The notes under the pieces were generated by a model, which ran no database searches, had not been told where the DNA came from, and saw only the letters and a program-made list of their open reading frames with translations. A stretch of DNA of 64,000 nucleotides from Stromatinia cepivora (lineage: Eukaryota; Ascomycota; Leotiomycetes; Helotiales; Sclerotiniaceae), in NCBI GenBank assembly GCA_014898415.1, contig RCTD01000003.1, forward strand, positions 1,240,001 to 1,304,000, given 5' to 3'. The translations under genes were made by a program, and so were the position numbers. The stretch's first letter is position 1. Each line of letters begins with the position of its first letter. Positions 1-12,986 of the stretch are shown piece by piece.

Positions 1-1137
1 ATTATAATCGATCAAACTTTGTATAATTTATGAGATTCCCCAGTTATATAATTTAGGGATTTCATTCAGATACTCAAGAAATTAGGATTAATATAATACA
101 AAGAAGAACTGTATTTATATATTAATTTAAAGTATATTATTATAATTCTTTTTTTTATAGATGATATTCAGGTTATTTATTATAAAAAAAACGAATCAAT
201 TGTCATAAAAATCATTAAAGGAATTAAAACTGTATATAAGCTATGAGATCTAAAAAACACTAAATGATTTCTAAGTATATGTATATTCTATAATTGATTC
301 AAAAAAAAAGCTATAATTAGTCTATAATATATATATTGAAAAGATTATTAAGAAATTCAAGGTAACAAATAGGACAGCAAGTATACCATTCTCGATAATA
401 ATATTTCAGAAAAATCAGGGTCAAATTCCTATATATATTATAAAAATATATTAAAAGAAAATGGATTCAGTATTATATATTATAATTATTATAAAAGCAG
501 ATATATTATTCACTATTTCATAATTGAATCATTATTTGATCAATCCATCAAATGATTATATAAAAGCTATTGATCATTATTTATAATATTTATGGAATAC
601 AAGGTATTTTACAATTTAATATAATGATAATCAAATATCATAATTTCTCGTTTTTTAAAATGCTTCTTTTATAAATGATCCAGATATTCATCGATTATTT
701 CAAGAATATATTTTATCCCTTTTTGATAATTTAATTGTATAAAAAGTATCCAAGCAAGATATTATAATTATTTCGATTATCAAAGTAGAATTTCTCAAAA
801 TCAAATATATATCAAAAGAAATTATGGCAACCCTATATTTCTTAAAAAATATCAATTTAATAATGAAAAAACCTATAACGATTTTCTATAACAATCAGTA
901 AACGATCAAATTAGTGATTAATGAGAATGAATGGATCATTACGAAACTATATCATATCGATATTCAAAATATATGATTATATTAAAAATATTCAAAAAAG
1001 AACTTTTATATAATCTATCTATTAATTATTAATATGATTATTGATGAATTCATCAAGAATCTTACAAAATAAAAATTCGAACATTTTCAATCTTTTCTTA
1101 ATCTATAAGATATAAGCAATAGGATTATAAAACTTAA
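1..1137 (+). pseudogene. Ty1/copia pol remnant (element E): end of reverse transcriptase and RNase H
   Basis: Reading through stop codons gives the C-terminal part of a copia polyprotein, cut by the window start. Visible blocks are KVTNRTAS at 359-382 (RT-RNase H connection), a degraded Asp-Ala-x-Phe type block NASFINDPDIHR at 658-693, and KEIMATLYFLKNINLI from 815 (RNase H). In life this part of the protein copies the element RNA into DNA and removes the RNA strand. Many frame-conserving stops are TAA where Gln is expected or TAG/TGA where Trp is expected, the RIP pattern. The frame ends at a TAA at 1135-1137, which may be the true stop. E belongs to a different copia lineage from A and B below. 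Lineage call is firm; exact borders are not. Confidence 0.75.
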
Positions 1138-2322
1138 GTAATGATAATCTGGATTATAAAGTTTGAATAACGACAATCTAGAGTTCATAATTCTTCCCTT
1201 TGATATAAATGGAATAAATCCTATTTGGTATTCCAAATCATTATATTTTTCTATAATGTATTCCAATTTGTATATTCTATATCTATTAGGAAATAAAAAA
1301 TAATTAAGATTGATCACTTTTTTGTTCTTTATTTTCTTATCTTTAAAGAAGAATAAGTTTCTTTTTAAATTCAATAATTTAAAATTCAAGTAAAAGAACC
1401 TCAAAATTATCTGTAATAATTAATGAACAAAAAACAATTAAAACAACCAAAACTATTAATGCCATCGATATTATAGGAATTAAAGAACTATCCCTTCTTT
1501 CCCTTTTTTTGGATATACTATCTATTCTTTTCTTCTTCATCACTTTTTTTTTCTTATCTTTATTATTGTTCTTCGAAATTATAATATACTTTTTCCATTT
1601 GGTTTTTCAAGGATTCCAATAAATAATATAACAAAGAAAAAGAGAACAATGATATAAGGACAAAGGAATAACTTCTCTTTTCTTTTTGATTTTCAATATC
1701 ATTTTTATTGTAATTCTATATCCTTATTTGGATTATATAATTAATAATCAGTATATTATAAAGATAGGGGATAAATAAAGAATTTATTTTCAAATTTTGT
1801 TGATAAATAATAATATAATAATCTACTAAAGAATAAAAGAAAATTAGTAAAAAAATATATAGATAAGTATTATAATTTCAACATTAATGATTATTCAGTT
1901 TGAAATAATTAATAAAATATTCGCCATAAAAATTATATCTCCTAATGATCAACGATTTTATATATCGAATATATAAATAATTGTTCTTTTTTTTATAACT
2001 TCCTTTATTTTTTATTTTGATTAAAAAGCCAACAATTTTTGATGATCTTTTTTCTTTCTTTTTTTTATCTAATTCATCATCCAAAAAATCTGGTATTAAA
2101 GAATTGAATAGATCATTATTATCAGATAAAGAAACTTTTCCTTTTTTCTTTTCTTTATCGAATAATCTTTATTTCAATAATTATAAATACAGGATTAATA
2201 AAACCTTTCAATTATATAACAAAATTCAAGAACAAAATCTATTTTCAAATTATTATCTAAATCTATAATAGGCAATTGATTATAACAAATAGTAATTCCT
2301 TTGATAAAGGGGAATGGTTTCT
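1138..2322. other. AT-rich stretch downstream of element E, no gene recognised
   Basis: By position this should hold the 3' non-coding end and 3' LTR of element E, but I could not pair it with a second LTR. Short open frames exist on both strands (for example around 1087-1404 minus and 2017-2268 plus). They are Lys/Asn/Phe-rich low-complexity translations with no motif, and I do not treat them as genes. Confidence 0.4.
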
Positions 2323-3325
2323 GAAATAGATAATTGTATATCATTTTAAGAGCAGATTTGATTAAATTATATTCCTGGAGATTAATATTTTGATTTGTTA
2401 TTTATATTAGATTTATTAATTCTTTTTATTCGATTTATTAATTCTTTAAAAAAATACTAGGATTTTCTTTTATATTCGATTTTTTCAAAGTTTTCTTTTC
2501 AGTTATTGTTTATTTAATATAATTGAGATTCATTTGTCTAATCTTTTTAGATTCCGAAATTTTAGATATAATAATAATTAATAAAAACTTAATTAAAATA
2601 AAAATGAAAATATGAAAAAGGGATCTATATATCTTTAAAAATTCATTCATTTTATTTCATTATTGTGATTAATATATTATAATTTAGCAATTATATATAT
2701 TCTCAATTGCTATATTATAGAATCGATTATTCTTTTATATTCTTTTAACAAAAAACTTTCTTTTTATTGATTCAAAATCTTGATTTCGAAGAATATCGCA
2801 GATAACAAATCGAAGATTAAAAGAAATTTGTAATTTATATATAATCAAATTCTTTTCTATTCCAAGGATATTAAAATCATTTCAGATTTATATATTATAT
2901 TACTTCTTTATTGATACTTGTTTATAATTGTTTTGTATATTTATTTACAAATTATATAAATTGCCATTTTCTATATCTTTCCATTTGTTTCAGATCGTTT
3001 TATAATCTAAGGAAATATATTACAGAAAACCCTGTAATCCCCTGTATTTTATAAAGGATCGAAGTGTATATTTTCTAATCAGAATAAAGGATCTTCTAAT
3101 CCTTATTAATTTATCGATTAATAAGATGATCCTGATATACTAATAAACAAAGATCTAGTTTAATTAAGGTACATATTGATTAGATAACCATTCATTTGTT
3201 CTATATATACAGCTTTTGATTCATATAATTAAGGGCAAGTCATTCAATTCTTTTACTCTACCAATCACGTGTACCACCTATTCCCCGATCCCTGAAAGTG
3301 CTCTGTAGTCATACTATCCCGTGAT
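2323..3325. repeat. Dispersed repeat R, copy 1
   Basis: This stretch is collinear with 12057-12986. The match is clearest at its right end, where both copies carry ATTCCCCGATCCCTGAAAG and then CTCTGTARTCATACTATCCC. Differences are mostly C/T and G/A transitions. Copy 1 contains 65 bp absent from copy 2, bounded by the 8-bp direct repeat AATTAAGG at 3162-3169 and 3227-3234. No protein domain is readable. It could be the 3' end or LTR of an element whose other parts are not in the window. Confidence 0.7.
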
Positions 3326-5749
3326 ATAAAGTTATAATAATTTATAATAATATATTGTTATATTCGATTAGGAATTGGAAATGGATACAATAAATTAGGG
3401 GTACAATTATATAGAATAGAATTATATTTATAGATATAACAATTGTATATATATCTAATTACAATATTATATATTCTAGGCCAATAATATTATTGAAATA
3501 ATAAGAAATAGATTTTACTTATATCAAAATGAATAATAGAAACAGAATTATAGGTTTCACAAATCAAATAAATTCGAAAGTTATTGATATTGAATATTAT
3601 CAAATGATTATTATAAAATAAAAAATTATTTTGGAGTAATATATATTTATAATTTTGAATAATTTATATTTTGAGTATTAATAAATTATCTATAGTTTTA
3701 TTTGCTTTGATAATATAATTAATTAGATCGAATCGAAAAACAATTTCATTCAAATCGATACTGATAATCATTATTTTATTTAAATAATATCTTTGTAAAA
3801 TTTCTTTTATAATTTCAATATCAATTTGATTGTTTTTAATAAGTTATTAAAAACAATTCTTTTTTTAATATAATTCTGAAAATCCAATTCGTCGATTTGA
3901 TGGATTAAGATATTAACAAAAAGGTTATCTTTTTTAGGGTGATATATAATAATGAAATTATAATTAATTAGAATTTCTATTTAACGAATTTATTGGATAT
4001 TAAGAGTTTTGATAATTATGAAATATTCGAGAATCTTATAATCGGTATAAATCTTGATTTTATATAATGAATTAATGAATTCCGTTTTCTAATAATTGAA
4101 AGATCGAATAATTAATAGTATTTCCTTATTATAAATTTCGTAATTCAATTTAATAATAATTATAATCTTGAAGAAATAAATTATAAATAATCAATCTTTA
4201 TTATATTATTATAATAATATATTAATAATTATTCTATCAGATATATTTATTTCGAATATATAAAGGAATCGATGATTATAATATTACAAAAGCGAAATAG
4301 AAATAAACTTTTTTTTCAGAATATTAAATATATTTTAATATATTTTATCGAATATAAATTTAATATTTGTTTTAATAAATTCATTAAAAGATTTTATTAT
4401 TATATTATAATCTTTAATAAATCATCAATAAAAATTATAAAAATTAAAAAATGATTAAATCTCTTTTATTATTATCAGAAAAATCCAATTCTCAATTATT
4501 TTAATCTTTTCAAAATCTATTTTTATTTTTTTAGTAAAAATAATAAAATTCAAATACTTGATATATATAATATTGAATTTATATTTTTTAAGATTTATTT
4601 ATAAATCAATAATTTTTAATTATTCGAAAATTAGTTTAATATAAATCTAATATTCTTTTTCATTTTCGAAATAGATTAGAATATTATCGAAATATATTAT
4701 ATAAAAGATATTTAGATAATTGAATAAAATATTATTTATATAATATTAATAGATTATAGAATCATTTATTAATTTGAATAATACAATCTTATATTTATAT
4801 AATTTATATCAAATTCGAAAGATAATATATTCTTTTAAAATAAGATCTATTTTTATGTAATAAAAAGTTTAACAAATATCGAATTTGATAAAGATTTTAA
4901 TATTAGAAAACCAAAAAAATGTTTTGTTAATCAAAAGAAAAAGATATCGATTTTTACATATTAAGGAATTCAATAATCTGAAATCTATATAGAATTTTGA
5001 ATTATTATTGAGTTTCTTAATGAATAAAATAAATACAATATAAAGGGTTTAATTGAATTCAATAAAAGCTTTATTGAAATTATTTATAATATATTCTTTA
5101 ATGATTTCTAATTATTCTAAAAATATTTTATAAAATGAATTATAATATAAAACTTATTCTTTTTTGTTTTCTAATATAATTTTATAATTATAAGATCAAT
5201 TAGAAAATAAAATATTTGATTTATATTTAAAAAAGGTTTAATAATATTATTGATATTCAAATAATATTTTAAATTCTAAATCGATTTCGATTAATACTTA
5301 ATCAAGTTTTTTTTTGAACTTTTGTATTCTTGAATTCGATCAAAGTAATCAATATTCTTTTTTTGTATATCATTTATTTTATTAAGAATTTATTATATTA
5401 TTAAATTCTTTTAAAATAATAATAAAGAATTCAGTATATTTGTTTCTTTTATATTTTAATTGAAATTTATTGGGTTTGAATATATATAGGTTAAGGATTT
5501 TGAGTGATATATAGGGGAGATATTTGTAAATCTATAATAATAATATAATTAATTGAAAAGGAAATGGATTGAATTTGAAGGGAATCGGAGTTTCTTTTTT
5601 TCAATAAGAATCTATATTATATTTGTATTTAAAGATTCTTATTATATATTATTAATTATAATTGATTTATTTAATTATAAATCTTTTTGATTCTAATATT
5701 CTTTGAATTGATTATTTTATCAATCAATATTTTATTGGATTAATTAATC
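3326..5749. other. AT-rich degraded stretch before copia element B1
   Basis: No confident gene. By position the right part should contain the 5' LTR and leader of B1. I could not delimit the LTR because B1's 3' LTR is missing from the window. Some plus-strand reading through stops around 4900-5100 looks protein-like but matches no family I recognise. Confidence 0.35.
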
Positions 5750-8700
5750 GATTTTTTATCTGTAAAGGAATAATTGAATAATAAAGAATTTTATGAAAAT
5801 ATTAAAAAAGTATTAATTGTTTTTAAATCTATTATAAATATTGATTTAATTGAAAAGTTTAAAAAGATTAATAAATTTGAAAACCTTTAGAATTTTATTA
5901 ATAAAATATATAACAAATCTTTATTAGATTTAATAGATCGATATTTTAATAAATTAATAGAATCAAATTATTCAAATTTTAATAATATAGATAAATATAC
6001 AAATAATAATATTATATTATTATATATATACTTAAAAGATCTAAAATATGAAATTTAAAAGTCTATTATAATATGGATAATTTTTAATGATTTAAATAAT
6101 TCATTTGATTCTTTTAAATCAAGAAAAGCAAAAGAAATATCAAAAGAATTAATAATTAATATAGATATTGATATAAATAAATGAATATCTAAATTAATAT
6201 CTAAAGAATTAAAAATAAAGAATTCAGTACAAATTAATAAAGTTATTAAATTATTGAATATTATTTTAAATTATATATATTACAATAAAAAAGATTATTT
6301 AGAAAATAAATACTTTAAAAGACACTCTGAATTTTATAATAAAGATTATAATAAAAATAAAAATAATTAAAAAATTAATACAAATCAAATATATAATAAA
6401 AAGAATAAAAATTATATTAATAAAATAAATAAAGGATTAAATAATTTTAGAAGAATCAATAAGAAATTCAAAAAATCCTTTAAATCTAAATATAAGAAAA
6501 ATAAAAAAAAAATAATAATAAAAAAGATTATAAAAATATAAATCCTAAAGAAAGCTTTAATATAAAATATATAAATCAATTATTAATTGATTATTCTAAA
6601 AAAAAATTCTTAATTCAATATAAATATAATAATTTTATCAATAAATCGAATAAATAAATCTAAAAATAATATAATTTTAAATTTAAAAGTGATAAAGTAT
6701 TATAATTTCAATAAAGATTGATTTATTAATTATTTTGAATGTAAAAAACCAAAATTTATTGTAACAATAAATAATAAAGATATTTTTATATAAAAAAAAT
6801 ATTCCTATAATAATTAATAATAAAAAAGTTTTTTAAAAAAAAAATATATTTACTTTAAAATCAATTCTATTTAATATAAAAGAAATTATAAAAAAAGGGT
6901 AACATAGTTTTAAAATATTTTTTTAGAAATATACTTAATTTTAATCATAAATTATTAAATATAATAACAATAGCAAAATGAATAGAAAATGTATTTTATT
7001 TAAATTGTAATATTAATTATAAACTTTTATTAAAATATAACTCTGATAAAATTATTAATAATGTTAATAATAGGAATTTAAATAAAAATAAAAATGAAAT
7101 TAATAATTGGAATAATAATATAAATCAAAAGGAATCAGATTTATAATATAAATATTTAAATCATATTAATAAAGATTATATTATGAATTCATTAAAAATA
7201 AAAGATTTAAATATAAATCTAAATGAATATAATAATTATTTATATATTAAAATATATCAAAATATCAATAAGAAATTATCTGATTTAAATTTAAATAAAT
7301 TTGATAAAATAAGTATTAATATATATAAATCTTTAATAATTGATTTAAGAAAAAAAAGATATATAATAATCTTTATTAATTGAATAATAAAAGTTATACA
7401 AATATATTTTATTAAATTTAAATCTAATGTTTTTAATACATTGAAAGATTTTTATTATTTAATATTAAATCAGTTTAATATAAAAATAAAAATAATCAGA
7501 ATAGATAATACTCTTGAATTTAAATCAAATAAATAGGAATTATTTGTTAAATCAAAAAGATAATAATAGAATATATAAGTTTATATATCTATTCCTCAAA
7601 TAGAATAATCGAAAGATTAAATAGATTTTTAATAGAAAGATTATTAATCTTTATTAAAGATTTAAATATTCCTTTTAATTTGTAATTCTATTTAATAAAA
7701 GATATAAATTATATTCAAAATAGAATCTATAATAGAATTATTGATGATTCTTTATTTAAGCTTTTATATAATAAGGATTTTGAATTTAAATATATAAAAA
7801 CTTTAGATTCATTTTTTTATATATTAAAATATAAAAAACAAAAAAATAAAAAACTTGATTATAAATCAGAAAAAGATATATTAGTAGATTATAAATCCTT
7901 TAATAATTTGTTATTTTATATTTCTAATAAAAATAAAGTAATAAGTTCAAAAGATTATATTATTAAAAAGAATATTAAATATTATAATGAAAATGATAAA
8001 AAAGATATTGATATAAATGATCTTTTTAAAGATTTAATTTTTGAATTTTTAAAAGATAATAATCAAAATGAAAATTATTATTATAAAAATCATAATATAA
8101 ATGATGAAAATAATAATAATAATAATAAAAATAATAATCAGGATCAATAATTAAATGAAAATAATAAAAAATTAAGGGTTGAAATTCCTTATAATCTAAA
8201 TTTGTTTATTCCTCTAAAATAATCAAAGTATATTAAAGAAATAAAGTTTAATTTAAATGTTGATAATTAAATAGTTATAATTTATATTAAATCATTAAAT
8301 AAAGATTTAAAATTTAAAACATTTAATAAAAATAAATTATTATTATTCAATTTTAATATCAAAATTTAAGAAAAAATTATTATTAAAAAATCAAAGGATA
8401 TTAATTATCCTTGAATTATATATAGAAATTATAAATTCATAGCAAAATAAACTATAAATAAAATTATAAAATATAAAATAAAAATATTTGAAAATAATAA
8501 AACTTGGGATATTATTAATATTAAAAATATTGGAAATATTAAAATATTATTAATAAAATAGGTATATAAAATTCAATATTTATTAAATAATAATATCAAA
8601 TTTAAAATTCGATTTGTAATTAAAGGATTCGAATAATTATATAGATTAAATTATTTAGATATATTTATTAATAAATTAATATTCATTTTAATTATAAATA

Positions 8701-9254
8701 AAGAATAGTATATATATAAAATAGATATAATATTAATATAAAATAATATTGATAGAAATCTATATATAAAACTTTTTCAAATTTATAATAAAAATAATAA
8801 TAATAGGAGTATTATTATATTAAAATTAAATAAAGCCTTATATAAATTAAAACAATTAATTAAAATATAATATAATACTTTAAAGAATATTTTAAATAAA
8901 TTAAAGTTTATTAAATTAATTATAAATGAATATATATTTTATAATAAAACTTTTGATTTAATATTAAATATATTTATTAATAATATAGCTATTATAGGTT
9001 TTATAAAAGATTTAATAAGGGATTTTATTAAAAATCTTAAAAATTATTTACATCTAAAAGATTTAGATTTTAAAAAAGATTATTTAGATATTCAAATTAA
9101 AAGAAAAAATAATTCTTATGAATTATTATAAAAAGAATATATAAATAAATACTTAAAAAATTGAAATTTAGAAAATTATAATACAATTATCATTTTTATA
9201 AAATCCAAAAATGATTTGAATATAAATTTAAAAAAAGCAAATATAAATAATATT
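5750..9254 (+). mobile_element. Ty1/copia retrotransposon B1, 5' portion: gag, integrase, reverse transcriptase
   Basis: Read through stops, this gives gag (about 5.75-6.5 kb), integrase and reverse transcriptase in Ty1/copia order. Integrase blocks are FIKFKSNVFNTLKDFY at 7408-7455 and IRIDNTLEFKSN at 7495-7530, with a catalytic Asp kept. An integrase C-terminal piece (ISNKNKVISSKDYIIKKN) lies near 7.92-7.98 kb. In RT the YGLKQ block reads YKLKQ at 8841-8855, and the catalytic YxDD reads FINN at 8983-8994, both Asp codons having changed GAT to AAT. The RT stops at 9254, where the LTR of element A1 begins; B1's RNase H and 3' LTR were not found. B1 and B2 (40.6-49.7 kb) are related but clearly diverged copies. 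Confidence 0.82.
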
Positions 9255-9456
9255 TGTCGGAATATGATCACGTGCATGGTAAGTATGGTAAGGATCACGT
9301 GCCCACTAGTGCTCGCACTAATGCCTCGGCATACACCATTATATAGTTCTTCACTTTCTATAGATTCTAACTCTTTAGGTAAATCAAAACATATCAACAA
9401 AGAGTTCTATATATTTATTGATAAACTTCATTTCCCTATATATAATTATCCTGATA
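9255..9456 (+). repeat. 5' LTR of Ty1/copia element A1
   Basis: This 202-bp LTR begins TGTCGGAATATG and ends CCTGATA, where the intact family end is CCCGACA. It matches the LTRs at 41054-41269 and 47523-47738. It is the least mutated of the three and keeps two CACGTG hexamers. It has two ATGGTAAG-type units where the other LTRs have three. The five bases before it, ATATT, would be its target duplication, but the 3' end of A1 is missing, so this cannot be tested. Confidence 0.88.
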
Positions 9457-12056
9457 CTAATCAGTTTTTGTTATAATGATATTACAAATTAGATATTAAA
9501 AATTGATACAAAGAGTTATAAATTCTAAATGAATTTTGATTTTGTTTTTATAATTGAATAAAGATATTTTATTATAAAACGAAGCATTTTTATATTAAAG
9601 AATAAATCTTTAATTATTAAATAATCCAAAAGAATTAAAAGATCAAGAATAACAATTATTTAATAATGAATTTGGAATTTATTTCTTGATTCAATTATTC
9701 TGTATTTATTATATATCTATCAGACAATATAGGGTATATATTTAAAGAAAACTTAAAAGCAATTTCGAGTTTTTTGCTATATTCATTTTCTCACAAAAAA
9801 TTATTTTATTTATTCATTTTATATGAATTATTAATTATATATGAAATTAATCAATTCGATTTGATTAATTTGATCAATTTGATCAATTTAATCAATTTTG
9901 ATCAATTTTGATCGATTCGATCAATCAACTTTAATCTCGAAATATTTTTAGGATTTAATAATATTATATATAATATAAATAAAACTTTATCACAATATAT
10001 ATTTTGTATACTACAAATCTATATTCAAATTCTTTTTTAAAATTATTTTAAAAACTTTATAATAATCAATTTCGATACAATCCGAAAATATATGATAATT
10101 ATTACTATAATAATTATAACAAATATATTCAAGTACTTTTTTATAATTCCTTATTTTGAGAAAATATGAATCTTATTGTTATCAGTATTAATCATTTTAT
10201 ATATCAAAAGCGAAAAGTATAATAAATAAATAAACCAATAAAAATACAATTAATTCATATCTACAAAAAAAATCCTTAGGAAATTATCGATTTTTGTAAA
10301 TACAAATTGAAGTTCTATATAATACATAATTATATTGATAAAGATTTATAAAATGATTATTATAATAATTTTACAAACTTTAAAGTTGAATATTTCGAAT
10401 TTATTAATTCAAAGATTATACTCAGATTATATATTGAATCAAGAATAAATAGCTTATTTATTAAAAAGATAATATAATATATAAAATTAATAATTAATAA
10501 AATTTTAATCGAAATACTTTATATTTTATATATATTATAATCAAATAATCAAATTCGAAAGACAAAAATAAATCGATACTTCCAATTTCGATCAAAAACT
10601 ATCCTAAATCAAATCAAGATATTCAATAATAATATATATCTGAATATTATCCTTAAAGATCTAATACCTTTATTTAATCTTCAAAAAAAAGAATAATTTA
10701 TATAAATAAATATAAGATAATTATTTTCAATATCATATAAAGAAATTCAATTATTACAGTTAAACAAAAAATCAGGATTTTATACATTCAAAGAATTTTT
10801 ATATAACAAATATCAAGATTCAGAATAGAAATAATACTTAGTATTATTATAATCATTATATAATAATAATATATTATCTAAAAATAAAAAACTATTGAAT
10901 AAAAGAAAATCTATCAATAATAAAGGATTATTAAATAGATTATTTAATAATAAAAAATCCTCAAATAATAACAAATATTTCGAAAACAATTGTAAAGTAA
11001 ATAATATAAATCAAAATAATGTTTATATATATCTTTACAAAAATAATAAAGAAGAAAAAGATTTATTCAATAATAAAAAAGATAATGGTTTAAGGAATTA
11101 TAAAGATAAACCATCTAATTATATACAAAATAATAATATTAATTATAACCTCGAAAACCTTAAGAAACTTTATAATAATATTAATAAATATACTAACTAA
11201 AACAATAATTTCAATTATAAATATATTATTTTTCTTAATTATTATAAAAGAATCAATATTCATTTGAACCTTTATATAAAAATGTTTTTTATAATATTAA
11301 AGAAGGAAATTCTTATATTCTATCATTCAAATCTCAATTATATTTTCAATACAATAAAGAATATCTACAAAATAATAAAGATATCTTTTGAAAGAAAAAA
11401 ATATTAATATAAATTTATAAAAAAATAGAATTATATAATATTTAAAACAATCATTATACAGAACCCTAGAAAATCGATATCAGAATACTTGGATATTATA
11501 ATCATTAAATTTCAATATCTCCAAAAAAATTTATCAAAAGAATTTCAAACAATTATATATATCCAGAAAAAAATCTTTAATATATAATTAAATATATTAT
11601 CAACCTTCAAAATCTATAATCGGATTTATCGAAAACTTACAAAGTTCTATTTCTATATAAAAAAAATTATATTCAAACAAAAACGAAATATTCTATATAG
11701 ATTAAATATATAATTAAAAGAATTCTAAATACAATTATGAATACAAATTTAATCAATAATTCCTTATTTAATCAAAAAAAATTAAAAGATATTTTATTTA
11801 TAAAAAAGAAGATTATTGATTAAATAAATATATAAAAGTTAAACGAATTGAATCGAAATATAAATATAAAGAATTATTCAAGAATAACGATAAGGATTTC
11901 GGTTTATATTTCGAATAATATATTATCGAATATAAAGGAATTTTATTGGATATCGATATTGATAATGAATTTGCAATATATATTCAAAGCAATTCAAAGA
12001 AGGATATAAAGGATAATAATTCAGAATATATTTGAATTTCATTTTGTGAATTGATT
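9457..12056 (+). mobile_element. Ty1/copia element A1, leader and gag region, 3'-truncated
   Basis: The stretch is collinear with A2 from 41270 to about 43940. Shared blocks include the tandem-repeat leader, the Asn/Lys-rich gag frame at 10895-11200 (related to 42742-43014) and a conserved block at 11936-12040 that matches 43800-43905. Similarity to A2 stops at about 12050, and repeat R2 starts immediately. RT, RNase H and the 3' LTR are absent. Most differences from A2 are transitions. A1 therefore looks like a 5' fragment fused to R2 by deletion or recombination, or one truncated by another insertion. Confidence 0.8.
9847..9927 (+). repeat. Minisatellite in the leader of element A1
   Basis: Imperfect tandem units of about 9-12 bp built on TTTGATCAA recur across this stretch. 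The same structure, longer, sits at the equivalent place in A2 (41661-41812), so it belongs to the element and not to the insertion site. Confidence 0.8.
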
Positions 12057-12986
12057 GAAATAACTAATAATATATCATTCTAAATATCAAATTAATCAAA
12101 TTATACTTTCAAAGATTGATATTCTAATCCATTATTTAAACTAAATTCATTAATTTTTTCTAATTCGATCTATTAATCCTTCAAAAAAATACCAGAATCC
12201 TTTTTTATATTCAACTCTTTCAAAATCTTTTTTTCAATCATTGTTTGTTTAATATAATTAAGATTCATCTATTTAACTTTTTTAATTTCCGAAATTTTAA
12301 ATAAAATAATAATCAATAAAAACTTAATTAAAATAGAAAACAAAAATACCAAAAAACTATTTATATACTCTTTAAAATATTCATTCATTTAATTTCGTTA
12401 TTATAATCAATACACTATAATTTAACAATTACAAACATTTTCAATTATTATATTACAAAATCAATTATTCTTCTATACTCTTTCAATAGAAAATTTACTT
12501 TTTATTATTTAAAATCATAATTTCAAAAAATATTATAAATAGCAATCCAAAATCAAAAGCTATCTATAACCCCCATACAACCAAATCCTTTTCTACCCCA
12601 AAACTACTAAAATCAATTCAGATTTATACATTATATTATTCATTTGTTGGTATTTATTTATACTCAATGTATATATTCTTTCATAAATTATTGAAATTAT
12701 TTCTTTCTATACCTGTCCATTTATTACAAATCATTTCTTAATCTGAAAAATATATTATAAAAAGCTTTACAATTTCTTATATTTTACAAAAAATCAAAAA
12801 TATACTTTCCAATTGAAGAATTTTCTAAACCCTATCAATTCGGTCAATAAATGATCTTGATATATTAATAAATAAAGATCTAGTTTAATCAAGGACAAAT
12901 CATACAATTCTATTTACTCTACCAATCATATATACCATCTATTCCCCGATCCCTGAAAGTGCTCTGTAATCATACTATCCCGTAAT
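12057..12986. repeat. Dispersed repeat R, copy 2
   Basis: This is the second copy of the repeat at 2323-3325, in the same orientation. It is more C/T-shifted in places and lacks the 65 bp between the AATTAAGG repeats of copy 1. Its left edge is the abrupt end of element A1. Its right edge, after CCCGTAAT, coincides with the end of similarity in copy 1, so that border is probably a real element end. Confidence 0.7.

Noticed and set aside
9176..9476. Overlapping frames 9176-9400 (minus) and 9216-9476 (plus)
   Set aside because: They fall in the LTR of element A1 and the adjoining RT end of B1. Their normal-looking residues come from the GC-richer LTR, not from a gene.
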